From Winogradskyella marincola (GTDB taxonomy: Bacteria; Bacteroidota; Bacteroidia; Flavobacteriales; Flavobacteriaceae): DNA of 64,000 bases. Location: NCBI RefSeq assembly GCF_029624125.1, contig NZ_JARSBN010000005.1, forward strand, positions 186,001-250,000. The letters are read 5' to 3'. Made by a program: the position numbers and the translations under genes. Of the stretch, positions 1 through 10,600 are shown in pieces. Numbering within the stretch: position 1 is the stretch's first letter; each line of letters begins with the position of its first letter. The notes under the pieces were generated by a model that saw only the letters and a list, made by a program, of their open reading frames with translations, did not search any database and was not told the origin of the DNA.

Positions 1-1026
1 AACATTAATATTGGAGACACGTCTGTATCTATAAAGCTAACAACAGGTGGTATTAATGAAAATGGTGGATTTAGCGCAGACCTTATAATTCTAAACAACA
101 TTATTACGGTACTTAATAGTCAATTACCAGATGCAACTATAGAGGTTAACGATTATACAGTAAATTGTGGAGATAATAGTATTGAATTATTTTATACCGT
201 TAACAATTTTAATAGTACTGACGTTTTACCAGCAAATACACCTATTGCATTTTATTTAGACGGTCTGCTTGTAGGACAAAGCCAAACAACCAATAGCTTA
301 AACATTGGAGAGTCAGAGACTAACTCTACCATCGTAACCATTCCTGAAGACTCTAACCAAAGTATAACTATAGTAGCTGCTGTAGATGATGATGGCTCTA
401 TGTCTGGAGTTGTAACAGAAACCAACGAAGACAATAATATCAACTTTATAGATATAGAATTATTAGTAATACCAGATATTACAACTTTACCAGGACTTAT
501 GGGTTGTAATGAAGGTTTTGAAACTTCAACCTATAATTTGTACAACGCTCTGGAAAGTATAGAATATGAAGAAGAAAACATTTCTTTTTACACGTCTCTT
601 GAAGATTTAGAAACAGCATCAAATCCTATTCTGGTTCCATCTATTTATAACAACACTACCAATCCTGAAACTATTTATGCAAGGTTAGAAAGCCCTCCTT
701 GCTATGAAGTATATCAATTTCAGCTTTCTGTAGAAAATTGCCCTCCGTATGTACCCAATGGTTTTTCACCAAACGATGACAATTATAACGATTGGTTTAA
801 TATACAAGGTTTGTATGATGTTTTTACAGAGCACCAACTAAAAATATATAACCGTTATGGTGATGTTATTTTTGAAGGTAACAACGATAAACCTTGGTTT
901 GGAAAAATAAACAGAGGGCTTAATAATCATGGGCAAACTGTACCAGTTGGCACATACTTTTACGTTTTACATCTTAATGACCCTAATTATCGACCAATGG
1001 TAGGTTGGGTGTACGTAAATTACTAA
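1..1026 (+). CDS. Secreted protein with T9SS type B sorting domain (5' end outside window)
   Basis: The frame is open from base 1 to the TAA at 1024, so the gene starts before the window. The first ~130 visible residues read as a CARDB-like beta-sandwich (IEVNDYTVNCGDNSIELFY, then FYLDGLLVGQ). A Cys/Asn-rich module of the kind found in the next genes follows, including the motif NNTTNPETIYARLE. The last ~90 residues are a gliding-motility-associated type B C-terminal domain (VPNGFSPNDDNYNDWF, then IYNRYGDVIFEG, ending GWVYVNY). Such domains send proteins through the type IX secretion system to the surface or medium. It lies upstream of four related surface-protein genes. The function of the missing N-terminal part cannot be judged. 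Confidence 0.9.
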   Translation, partial: NINIGDTSVSIKLTTGGINENGGFSADLIILNNIITVLNSQLPDATIEVNDYTVNCGDNSIELFYTVNNFNSTDVLPANTPIAFYLDGLLVGQSQTTNSLNIGESETNSTIVTIPEDSNQSITIVAAVDDDGSMSGVVTETNEDNNINFIDIELLVIPDITTLPGLMGCNEGFETSTYNLYNALESIEYEEENISFYTSLEDLETASNPILVPSIYNNTTNPETIYARLESPPCYEVYQFQLSVENCPPYVPNGFSPNDDNYNDWFNIQGLYDVFTEHQLKIYNRYGDVIFEGNNDKPWFGKINRGLNNHGQTVPVGTYFYVLHLNDPNYRPMVGWVYVNY

Positions 1027-1060
1027 TTATGTTAAGATTTTAGTCCGTTTATCTTTTTCT

Positions 1061-1092
1061 TTTGTGCGTGTTGTAATTGAACTTTACCTTTA
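1061..1092 (+). promoter_or_regulatory. Promoter candidate for the 1098-1287 RNA
   Basis: TTTG (1061-1064), 20 bases, then TACCTTTA (1085-1092). This fits the Bacteroidetes housekeeping pattern TTG-N20-TAnnTTTG except for the last base. Transcription would begin near 1097-1099. Confidence 0.45.
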
Positions 1093-1097
1093 ATATT

Positions 1098-1287
1098 GTG
1101 AAGCATTTATTATTCCATTTCAACATTGCTCACGTTTCCCTCTTAATATTTTATTATAGTAAGCTATGTTTTTCAACTTCGAAAAACAACAATATGAAGT
1201 TTCAGGTTAAGAAACATTATTTGTTGAGGCTGTAATGTTTTGAAATTTCAATTTGGGAAAAAGACCTCTTTTTTGAGGTCTTTTTTG
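1098..1287 (+). ncRNA. Structured non-coding RNA candidate, possibly 6S-like (6S-Flavo)
   Basis: This stretch has no ORF of note, a promoter-like sequence just upstream and a strong intrinsic terminator at its end, giving a transcript of about 190 nt. Its two halves are complementary in nested order: 1118-1127 with 1234-1245, 1129-1131 with 1226-1228, 1141-1146 with 1207-1212, and a 7-bp tip hairpin 1168-1174/1181-1187. The result is one long interrupted hairpin. Length, position and fold resemble 6S RNA, which binds RNA polymerase; a flavobacterial 6S-Flavo family is known. Assignment to that family is inference, since I could not run a covariance model. Confidence 0.5.
1258..1286 (+). terminator. 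Intrinsic terminator
   Basis: Stem GACCTC (1263-1268) / GAGGTC (1275-1280), extended by flanking A and T runs, loop of T, followed by a T tract. It ends the candidate structured RNA or the upstream surface-protein transcript. Confidence 0.85.
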
Positions 1288-1348
1288 TGCGATTAAGAAT
1301 ACAAAACCACCTTCAAATGTTAACATTTTATGTTTTTTATCGTATTTT

Positions 1349-1380
1349 TTTGCATTTCAACTTTAATGCTTTTACTTTTC
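1349..1380 (+). promoter_or_regulatory. Promoter candidate for the 1449 surface-protein gene
   Basis: TTTG at 1349-1352, 20 bases, then TACTTTTC at 1373-1380, close to TTG-N20-TAnnTTTG. It lies after the terminator at 1258-1286, so the 1449 gene probably has its own promoter and a leader of about 65 nt. Confidence 0.5.
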
Positions 1381-1448
1381 ACATCTAGAACGTACAAAAT
1401 TATCAGTCCCAAAATGATAAATACCAGTACAGTAAACTTAACCTACTT

Positions 1449-4400
1449 ATGAAATTTATTAATCGCTCCCTCCTACTAATCCTATGCTTTATTTACAGTT
1501 TTTCTTATGCACAGCAAATCACTGTAGATAATTCTGTTAGCCCTCAAAACTTAATAGAGAATAATCTTATTCAAGGTTGTGTAGAAGTATCAAATATTAA
1601 TTCTCCTTCTAATGGTAGTGTTGTTGGACTGGGTAGTTTTGGATATTTTGAAAGAGGTGCTTCAAATTTTCCTTTTGAAAACGGAATTGTTTTAAGTACC
1701 GGAAATGCTAATTCTGCAGGAAATTCTGAAAATACAGCAACGCTTAATGAAGGAAGTAGCAGTTGGGCTACTGATCCTGACTTAGAAACTGCTCTTGGCA
1801 TAACAGGCACACTAAATGCCACATCTTTAGAGTTTAATTTTATTTCAATATCAAATCAAATTCAATTTAATTACATATTAGCTTCAGAAGAATATTATGG
1901 TAATTTTCCATGCCAATATTCTGATGGGTTTGCATTTTTAATAAGAGAAGCTGGCACTAATGCACCTTATACTAATATTGCTTTGGTTCCTGGTACTGCA
2001 ACACCTGTAAACACCAATACAGTTCACGATGAAATTGTTGGATTCTGCGAAGCTTCAAACGAACAATACTTTGAAGGTTATAGTCTAGGAGATACCAATT
2101 ATAACGGAAGAACAGATGTACTGTCTGCTACTGCTTCGATTCAACCAAATGTAGAATATCAAATTAAATTAATCATTGCAGATCAAACAGACGAAAATTA
2201 TGATTCTGCAGTCTTTATTCAAGGAAATAGTTTTAATGCTACTGTAGATTTAGGTGAAGACTTTTCTACTTGTGCCAGTGATGTAACTCTAAATGGAGAT
2301 ATTGGCAATCCGCAAGCAACATACAACTGGTATTTTAACGATGTATTAATTCCTGGCGAAAACCAAACTACATTAAACGCTAATATTTCGGGTAATTACC
2401 GCGTTGAGATAGACATTCCTCTTTCTGGAAGTTCTTGTGTTATTGAAGATGATATTAATCTTACTTTAAGTTCTACACAATCTTCGGACCCAATATCGGA
2501 CTATGAAATTTGTGACGATTCGAGCAATGATGGTGTAGAAACTTTTGATTTAAGTACAAAAGATGCTGAAGTTTTAGCATCTGTTCCTCCTTCAAACTAT
2601 ACAATATCTTATCACTATTCTGATGTTGAAGCACAGAGTAGCGCAAATTCTATTACTAGCCCAATTCAAAATACAACTAATCCTCAAACTATATATGTAA
2701 GAATAGAGGACACAAATGATGGTTGTTTAGCTTTTTCTAACTTTAATTTAATAGTAAATCCTCTACCAAACATTAATGATCCTTCACCTTTAGAGGTTTG
2801 TGATGATCAGGTTGCAGATGGATACACAACTATAGACCTAAACATAAAAAATGACGAGATTACAAACGGACTTACCAACCTAATTGTTACTTATCACAAT
2901 ACTTCTGCAGATGCAGCTTCTGGTTCTAATCCATTACCAATGCCTTATGTTAACACCAATAGCAACGAGCAAGTATTTGTTAGTGTTAGAGATGAGTCTA
3001 CAGGCTGTATTAGTACAACAACCTTAGATATTTCTGTTTTAGACAATCCTGTAATAAACACAGAAGATCATTATATTGATGCTTGTGATACGGACCATGA
3101 TGGCTTTGCAAATTTTGACTTAACTACTATAATTCCTGATGTTCTAGAAGGTTTAACCGATGTTACGGTTACATTTCATGAAACCAATACTGATGCTTTA
3201 TCCGGAAGTAATCCTATTGCTGATGATACCAATTATGCAAACATTACTTCTGAAGAACAAGTGGTATACATCAGAGTTGAAAACAATACTACAGGTTGTG
3301 CTTCTATTACACCTATAGAGCTTCATACCAACTTGCTATTAACAGCTACAAACATTAATGATGTATCGCTTTGTGACATTGAAAATGACGGAAATGAAGA
3401 ATTTAATTTTTCAGGAATAGCAGCCAGCATCATTAATGATTTACCTGAAGAGTTTAATATTGCTGTAGAATTTTACTTAACTGAAGACGACAGAGACAAT
3501 CAAACAAACCCTCTAGACCAAACAGTTCCTTTTGTTCCTACCAGTAATCCTCAAACCATTTACTTAGGGTTATCTAGCAACACTTGTTATGAAATTGAAC
3601 AAATAGACTTAATCTTAATTCCTATATATGAATTTGAATCTATTGTTAGTCAAACTGTCTGCGACGAAGACCAAGATGGTTTTACTACAACAGACTTATC
3701 GCAATTTGACACACAAGTTACAGAAGCTTTAGACGGGTTTAGTGTTACTTATTTTTTAACTGAGGATGATGCCAGAAACAACACCAATGTTTTACCAAAT
3801 TTTTACACCAATACCACAAATCCTTTTACCGTTTATCCAAGAATAACTTCTAACGAAACAGGTTGTTCTGATGTAAACTTTTTTGAGATTACGGTTTTAG
3901 AAGCTCCTGTAACTTCTGCTCCTTCAGATATAGTTATTTGCGATAATGATCAAGATGGATTCTTTACAATTAACTTGACTGATGTTATTCCAGAAGTGGT
4001 TAATAGCACTACAGATAGACAAATAACATTTCATAATAGCCAAACAAATGCAGATAATGGTAGCAATGCCATTAACAATGACAGTAGTTACAATGCTCAG
4101 ACAGAAACTATTTTTATTAGAGTAGAAAACACAAATACTGGTTGCCATGCTACAGAAACACTAAGTATTACTGTAAATACACTTCCTGTTTTTTCTGAAA
4201 TAGAAAATTATAAAATTTGCGAAGACAATAGTGATGGTTATGCTGATTTCATTTTTAATACAAAAGATGCGGAAATTTTAAACGGACAATCAGGAAAAGA
4301 AGTCTCATATTATTTAAATCAACAAGATGCTGATGACAGAACCAATGCAATAGACAAAGATACTGCATACCAAAATACTACGACTCCACAGACAATTTTT

Positions 4401-6284
4401 GTAAGGGTAGAAAATATTACAGATCAAGATTGCTACGGCACTACTAGCTTTATTATTGAGGTAGGCACAAACCCACTTTATAATGAACCTTCAGACTGGT
4501 TTGTATGTGACGACATCTCTAACGATGGTTCAGAAACTTTTGATCTGTCAACTAAAGTTACAGAAATATCAGACGGAATTTCAGACAACTTAACTGTAAC
4601 ATTTTACACTTCGCTTAATAACGCTGAAAACAGTATAGACCCATTACCTCTTGAGTATACTAACACTGTAAACCCTCAGACTATTTTTGTTCAAATTGAT
4701 AATGGAACAATTTGTAATTCTATTACATCTTTTGAATTAAATGTTGTACAAGTTCCGGATGTTAATCCTTCAGTACCTTTAATTGGTTGCGATACAGATT
4801 ATGATGGATTTACTGAGTTTGATTTAACCAATGCTGAACTCGACATTTTAGATGTAAGACAAGATAATATCGAAATTACTTATTTTGAAAACTACGAGGA
4901 TGCCGAAACTAATAATAATGCTATTAGTAATCCTGAAGCTTACACTAACACAAGTAATCCACAAACCGCATACGTTAAAATAAATAACTCCTTCTCTAAC
5001 TGTTATGTCTTAATTCCCTTAGATTTAAGCGTGAATTTACCTCCTGTTATTAATGATTTTCAGTCTTACGATATCTGTGAAAATGAAAATAATAGTTTCG
5101 ACTTAAATGAGATTGACGAAGTTATCATGGACGAAAGTTTTAATGTAATATTCAGTTATTACAATAACGAAACTGATGCCTATGCAAACCAAAATGCATT
5201 AAATACAGACTATACATATGTAACCAATAATGACACGTTGTTTGCACGTGCAGAGTTTACCACAACACATTGTTTTACAGTATATGAGTTTAATCTTAAT
5301 GTTAATCCGCTTCCAGTTGCTAATCAACCTAGCAATTTAGAAGAGTGTGATGATGATTTTGATGGGTTATTATACTTTGATTTAACACAAAAAAATTCAG
5401 AAATATTAGGCGCACAAAACCCTAATAATTTTACAATTACATATCACAACTCCGAAGCTAACGCTCTTGACAATGTGTCTGCAATAGATACAGACTATGT
5501 TGCTTTTGATTCTGAAATTTTACATGTAAGAGTAGAAAACAATACCACTGGTTGCTACTCTGTAACACAGTTTTCGGTTATTATTCATCCATTACCTGTT
5601 ATAGATATTGAAGATCAGGTTATTTGTTTAGATAATTTACCATTAATTGTTTCTGCAAACACCAACAACCCAACAGATCAATATATTTGGTCTACTGGTG
5701 AAACTTCACCTGAAATTACAATACCTGAAATCGGAACCTATTGGGTTACTGTTACGACACAGTTTGGTTGCGAAAACACAAGAGTTTTTAGTGTGGCAGA
5801 ATCTGAAGCTGCAACCATAGAAGCTACAGAAATTATAGATTTTTCTGACCCTAACAATATTACGGTAACTATTAGTGGCATTGGTGATTACCTCTATCAA
5901 CTAGATGATGGAGAACCACAAGAATCTAACTTCTTTGATAACGTTGGCATGGGTTATCACACAATAACAATTATAGACTTAAATGGTTGTTCTGAAGTAA
6001 CGAGAGACGTTTTGGTAATAGACATACCAAAGCACATGTCGCCAAATGGTGATGGCCAGTACGATACTTGGCATATCGTTGGTGTAGAAACACTTCCAGG
6101 AACCATTATTCATATTTTTGACCGTTATGGTAAGCATTTAGCTACACTAAGACATGATAGTCCTGGTTGGGATGGCACTTTAAATGGTCTAAACTTACCT
6201 GCAAGCGACTACTGGTTTGTTGCTAATGTGGCAAGAGGCAACCAGTCTTTTGAGGTAAAAGGGCATTTTGCTATACGTCGTTAA
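1449..6284 (+). CDS. Giant secreted choice-of-anchor L protein with type B sorting domain (1611 aa)
   Basis: A signal peptide (residues 1-21, ending FSYAQ) is followed by a choice-of-anchor L domain to about residue 265 (motifs GIVLSTGN, FNYILASEEYYG, YDSAVFIQG). Then come about 11 modules of 80-90 residues. Each starts with a Cys-Asp motif such as VCDEDQDGFTTTDL, continues with VTYY..T..DA...N, and ends near NPQTIYVRVEN..TGC. The DxDxDG acidic motifs suggest calcium binding. An Ig-like part (about 1390-1480) precedes the type B sorting domain (KHMSPNGDGQYDTW to the final IRR). By family it should leave through T9SS and act at the surface as an adhesin or matrix protein; the ligand is unknown. 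It is related to the next three genes, at protein level only. Confidence 0.92.
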   Translation: MKFINRSLLLILCFIYSFSYAQQITVDNSVSPQNLIENNLIQGCVEVSNINSPSNGSVVGLGSFGYFERGASNFPFENGIVLSTGNANSAGNSENTATLNEGSSSWATDPDLETALGITGTLNATSLEFNFISISNQIQFNYILASEEYYGNFPCQYSDGFAFLIREAGTNAPYTNIALVPGTATPVNTNTVHDEIVGFCEASNEQYFEGYSLGDTNYNGRTDVLSATASIQPNVEYQIKLIIADQTDENYDSAVFIQGNSFNATVDLGEDFSTCASDVTLNGDIGNPQATYNWYFNDVLIPGENQTTLNANISGNYRVEIDIPLSGSSCVIEDDINLTLSSTQSSDPISDYEICDDSSNDGVETFDLSTKDAEVLASVPPSNYTISYHYSDVEAQSSANSITSPIQNTTNPQTIYVRIEDTNDGCLAFSNFNLIVNPLPNINDPSPLEVCDDQVADGYTTIDLNIKNDEITNGLTNLIVTYHNTSADAASGSNPLPMPYVNTNSNEQVFVSVRDESTGCISTTTLDISVLDNPVINTEDHYIDACDTDHDGFANFDLTTIIPDVLEGLTDVTVTFHETNTDALSGSNPIADDTNYANITSEEQVVYIRVENNTTGCASITPIELHTNLLLTATNINDVSLCDIENDGNEEFNFSGIAASIINDLPEEFNIAVEFYLTEDDRDNQTNPLDQTVPFVPTSNPQTIYLGLSSNTCYEIEQIDLILIPIYEFESIVSQTVCDEDQDGFTTTDLSQFDTQVTEALDGFSVTYFLTEDDARNNTNVLPNFYTNTTNPFTVYPRITSNETGCSDVNFFEITVLEAPVTSAPSDIVICDNDQDGFFTINLTDVIPEVVNSTTDRQITFHNSQTNADNGSNAINNDSSYNAQTETIFIRVENTNTGCHATETLSITVNTLPVFSEIENYKICEDNSDGYADFIFNTKDAEILNGQSGKEVSYYLNQQDADDRTNAIDKDTAYQNTTTPQTIFVRVENITDQDCYGTTSFIIEVGTNPLYNEPSDWFVCDDISNDGSETFDLSTKVTEISDGISDNLTVTFYTSLNNAENSIDPLPLEYTNTVNPQTIFVQIDNGTICNSITSFELNVVQVPDVNPSVPLIGCDTDYDGFTEFDLTNAELDILDVRQDNIEITYFENYEDAETNNNAISNPEAYTNTSNPQTAYVKINNSFSNCYVLIPLDLSVNLPPVINDFQSYDICENENNSFDLNEIDEVIMDESFNVIFSYYNNETDAYANQNALNTDYTYVTNNDTLFARAEFTTTHCFTVYEFNLNVNPLPVANQPSNLEECDDDFDGLLYFDLTQKNSEILGAQNPNNFTITYHNSEANALDNVSAIDTDYVAFDSEILHVRVENNTTGCYSVTQFSVIIHPLPVIDIEDQVICLDNLPLIVSANTNNPTDQYIWSTGETSPEITIPEIGTYWVTVTTQFGCENTRVFSVAESEAATIEATEIIDFSDPNNITVTISGIGDYLYQLDDGEPQESNFFDNVGMGYHTITIIDLNGCSEVTRDVLVIDIPKHMSPNGDGQYDTWHIVGVETLPGTIIHIFDRYGKHLATLRHDSPGWDGTLNGLNLPASDYWFVANVARGNQSFEVKGHFAIRR

Positions 6285-6340
6285 GCGTATTTTAAAACCA
6301 TTTAGTTAGGCTAATGTAAAAGAAAGTGTACAGTTTTATT

Positions 6341-6348
6341 TATATTTG
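6341..6348 (+). promoter_or_regulatory. -7 element TATATTTG
   Basis: Perfect TAnnTTTG 48 bases before the ATG at 6396. No TTG lies at the right distance upstream. The leader after it (6355-6395) is nearly identical to the one before the gene at 11365. Confidence 0.55.
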
Positions 6349-6395
6349 AGAGTAAGAGTGCAATACCATCAATCCTGTTCTCTTAAAAATTAGCC

Positions 6396-7697
6396 ATGAT
6401 AAGGAATAGAACTTTTACTCTTCTCCTCTTCTTGTTGTTTGTGAATTTTTTGTTTTCACAACAGATTATTACAGACAACACACTAACTCCGCAACAACTT
6501 ATCCAAAATTTGGTAGGCGATAATTGTGCTACGGTAAATAGCATTTCATCACCTTACAATGGTAGTGTAAACAATATTATAAGCTATGGTAATTTTGACA
6601 GAGGCTCTTCCAGTTTCCCTTTAGAAAGTGGTATCGTTTTATCTACCGGAAGCATAACTAATGCTGGTAACTCGGTTATAACAGACAACCTCAATGATGG
6701 TAATATCAATTGGGAAACGGATCCTGATGTGTTGAATGTTCTTGGTATAGACCAAACTCTCAATGCGACTTCTATTCAGTTTAACTTTAGTGCGGCTAAT
6801 GATTTTGTAGCCTTTAAATACCTCTTTGCTTCCGACGAATATCAGCAAGAATACCCTTGTAATTTTAGAGATGTATTTGCCATTCTTATTAGACCTGCTG
6901 GCAGTGCTGATCCTTTTGTAAATATTGCTCTAGTACCAGAAACCACAACAGAGGTGAGTACAAACACTATTCACCCAAATATTAATGGATTTTGCGAGGC
7001 TATTAACGAAGATTATTTTCAAGGATACAACTTACCTGGTACAAACTTCAATGGTCAAACTACTGTACTAATGGCCAATGCAGAGGTTATTCCTAATGAA
7101 GTTTATGAAATTAAATTTGTGATTGCAGACCATATTGATCAACGTTTTGATTCTGCTGTTTTTATTGAAGCAGAGGGCTTTGGTGGTTCTATAGATCTTG
7201 GCCCTGACCAGTCGGTTTGTGGTAGTAACTTAACCTTAGATGCTGAAATTGATAACCCTTCTGCTGTGTATTCATGGTTTTTAGATGGTAATCTAATTGC
7301 TGGCGAAACTAATCCGACGCTTCTGGCTGAGCAATCTGGTACTTATAGTGTTGAAATCTCAATTCCTAGCCCTACCAACAACTGTATCTTAGAAGATAGT
7401 ATTGAAATTGAAATAATCCCTTATCAAGAAGCAGCACCTATTGAAGATCTTTCGGTTTGCGACCCTACTCCTAGTGATGGAATTTATCAGTTTGATTTTC
7501 CGTTATTGAAAAATGAGGAGATTTTAGCTGAGTTGCCTTCAGATAATTACAACATCTCTTACCATCTAAGCTTGGATGATGCTCAAAACAACGTTAATCC
7601 TCTGGTTGGCATATATCAAAATACAGAACAGGAAGAAACTATTTTTGTAAGAATTGAAAGCCTAAATGGAGATTGTCTGCAAATTGGTAGCTTTAAT
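6396..7697 (+). repeat. 5' duplicated block, paired with 11365-12666
   Basis: 1302 bases at the start of paralogue A align without indels to the start of paralogue B with scattered, mostly silent differences. Similarity stops sharply after GGTAGCTTTAAT in both genes. Confidence 0.9.
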
Positions 7698-10600
7698 ATT
7701 TCTGTATACCTATCACCAGAAACCAATGAAATTACAGTTGAAGTTTGTAATGGTATCATCACTGAAATAACGTTCACAGACCTAAGCTCTTTAGATCTTG
7801 TTGTATCTAATTATCAATTTGAGACAACAGTTACTTATTACGAAACTGAGGATGATGCCATAAACACTATAAATTCAATTACAGATTTTCCTGACTTAGA
7901 AAATGAACCTGAAGGCTTTTTTGCTAGAGTAGAAAGTGATTTTAATGGTTGCCCATCAATTGTTCCTGTTAATTTATCCTATGTATCATCTCCAGAGATA
8001 ACCAATGTTATAATTAATCATTGTATAGACCCTAATTATAACGAAACTGTAAATGGTGAAACTTTTGACTATTATAGCTTAACAACAGATTATAATGCTA
8101 TTGACATGAGGGATGCATATATAAACGCTAATCCTGAATATGAAGCTATCATTTCTCTAGATATAATAGAGCATCCAGATTTTCCTGTTTTACATATTTC
8201 TGATCCTGCGTTTAATTTACCTATCACTGTTAGATATGTTGATGAAAATTGCCCAAAAACCATATCCATAGAGATTCATAAAAACCTACTTTTTAATGTT
8301 TTAGGAGAAGAAACTCTAATTTCTCAATGTGATGACGCTTCTAATGATGGAGTTATTGATGTAGATTTAGCTGAAATTACTGAAGATCTAAAAAATGGTT
8401 ATGAAGATATAGAACTTACATTTTACGAAACAGAAGAAGACAGATCCTTATTGACAAATGCATTAGATCAGAACGCTCTAACATCTGTATCTAACAATCA
8501 AAGCCTATACATAAGATCCACCTATCAAGGTTGTACATATAATACAAAAGTTACTTTTGAAATTGAACCACTTTTTATTCCTGAGCCTGTAACAATAGAT
8601 TATTGCGGAAATACCAACTTAGACACAAATACCACCACAATCTCAATTCCACCTTTGATTGATGAAATTCGTTTAGGTTTAAATACAAGCCTGAACTCCG
8701 CTACAACTGTAGAATTATACTTAACTCAAGAAGATGCTGAAAACCAAGAAAATGCTCTTGAAGAAGAATATCAAATTATCGGAGATGGACATTTGTTTTA
8801 TGTTAGAGTTACAGATATTTTTTCTCCAAATCAGTGTTACAATTTTACAACAGCTCAAGTAAACATAAGCAATTCAATAAATGCTGTAAATCCAAGCCCA
8901 ATTGTTGTATGTGATGAAGATCAAGATGGCTTTTCTAACGTTAATCTACTAAGTGTCATTCCAGAAATAACAGACGGAACTGATAACCTTGTATTTACCT
9001 TCTTTGAAGGCTATGACAATGCTACAGATAATCTAAACCCAATTTTAAATCCTGATAGCTACACTACAGACTCTAAAGAAATTTTTATTAGAGCCGAAAT
9101 AGATGGAATGAGTTGCTTTACGGTATTCCGATTCGACGTCCTCATCTACGCAGACCCACAGTTAGATAGCGTTTCTAACCTTATAAATTGTGAAGTAGAT
9201 CCTAATGTACCATCTGAGTTTATTTTTGAAGATAATGACGCCTCCATCATCGGCAACCAACAAGACATGCAAGTCCTCTATTTTGAAACTGAAGACGATG
9301 CCATTGACAGAGAAAATGCCATTGATAAAACAGTGCCTTATTTCAATACTTCAAATCCTCAGACCATTTATGTTAGACTTGAAAATGAAGCTGAAAGCGG
9401 TTGCTACAAAGTAGCTCCTATGCTAATCGAAGTGAGAGAAACACCAGACTATAATATTCCTACCGATATTTTTGAATGCGATGTTAATAATACTGGTCTG
9501 GCAACAACTGACCTTAGCAACACTATCAACGAAATTGAACTTGGCAGTACCACACCTCTGAATGTGTCATTTCACCTAACACCTCTAAATGCTGAAGTTG
9601 GTGCCAATGCCATTGCTTTAAATTATACAGCGACAACGAATCCTCAGATGATATATGCCAGAATTGAAAATGCCAATTCCGGTTGTTATAATGTGGAAAC
9701 ATTTAATCTCAATACGCTTTCATTGCCTGAGTTAACTCATGGACAATCCTTGGTGGCTTGTGGTAATAATTATGACACTTCTGTGGAGTGGAATTTAACC
9801 GAAGTTGAACTCAACATCTTAGATGGCAGACAGTACAATATTGACTTCACTTATTTCAATTCTGAAGATGATGCGCAGAATAATGTGAATGCTATCGACA
9901 ATCCTACAGCTTATACAAATACCATTAGTCCAGAAACAGTATATGCCAGAGTTCGTAATGCCACAACAGACTGTTTCTCGGTTGTTCCTTTTGAACTGAT
10001 TATCAACTCACCTCCTGCTATCAATCAGTTTGGTGTTTATGATATTTGTGACAACGTTGACAATACTGTGGATCTTCACGATATTGATTTGATTTTGGTT
10101 GATAACACCTTTAATGTTTTAATTAGCTATTATCAAACTACAGACGATGCCGAAAATGATAATAATGCCTTAAGTACAGATTACATCTACACAAATACTA
10201 TTGAAAACTTGGTCGCTCGAGTTGAATATACCACTACTGGTTGTTATGCGATTTACCCTTTTGAATTGCATGTTAATCCGCTTCCTGTTGCCAATCAGCC
10301 TGACAACATTATAGATTGTGATGATGATTTTGATGGACAGTTGGCTGTTGATTTATCGCAACAAGATGCTTCTATTCTTTTAGGCCAAAATCCTGATGAA
10401 TTCTCGGTGAGTTATTTTTCTTCTGAAACTGATGCTATTGAAAACACTAATGGTTTAGCCAATTCATATGTAGCTTCAAACAACGAATATATTTTTGCAA
10501 GGGTTGAAAATAGTATCACTGGTTGTTTCAGTATTACGCAATTTTCGGTCATTATTAATGACAAGCCTTTTGTTGATATCAATGACCAAGTGCTTTGTCT

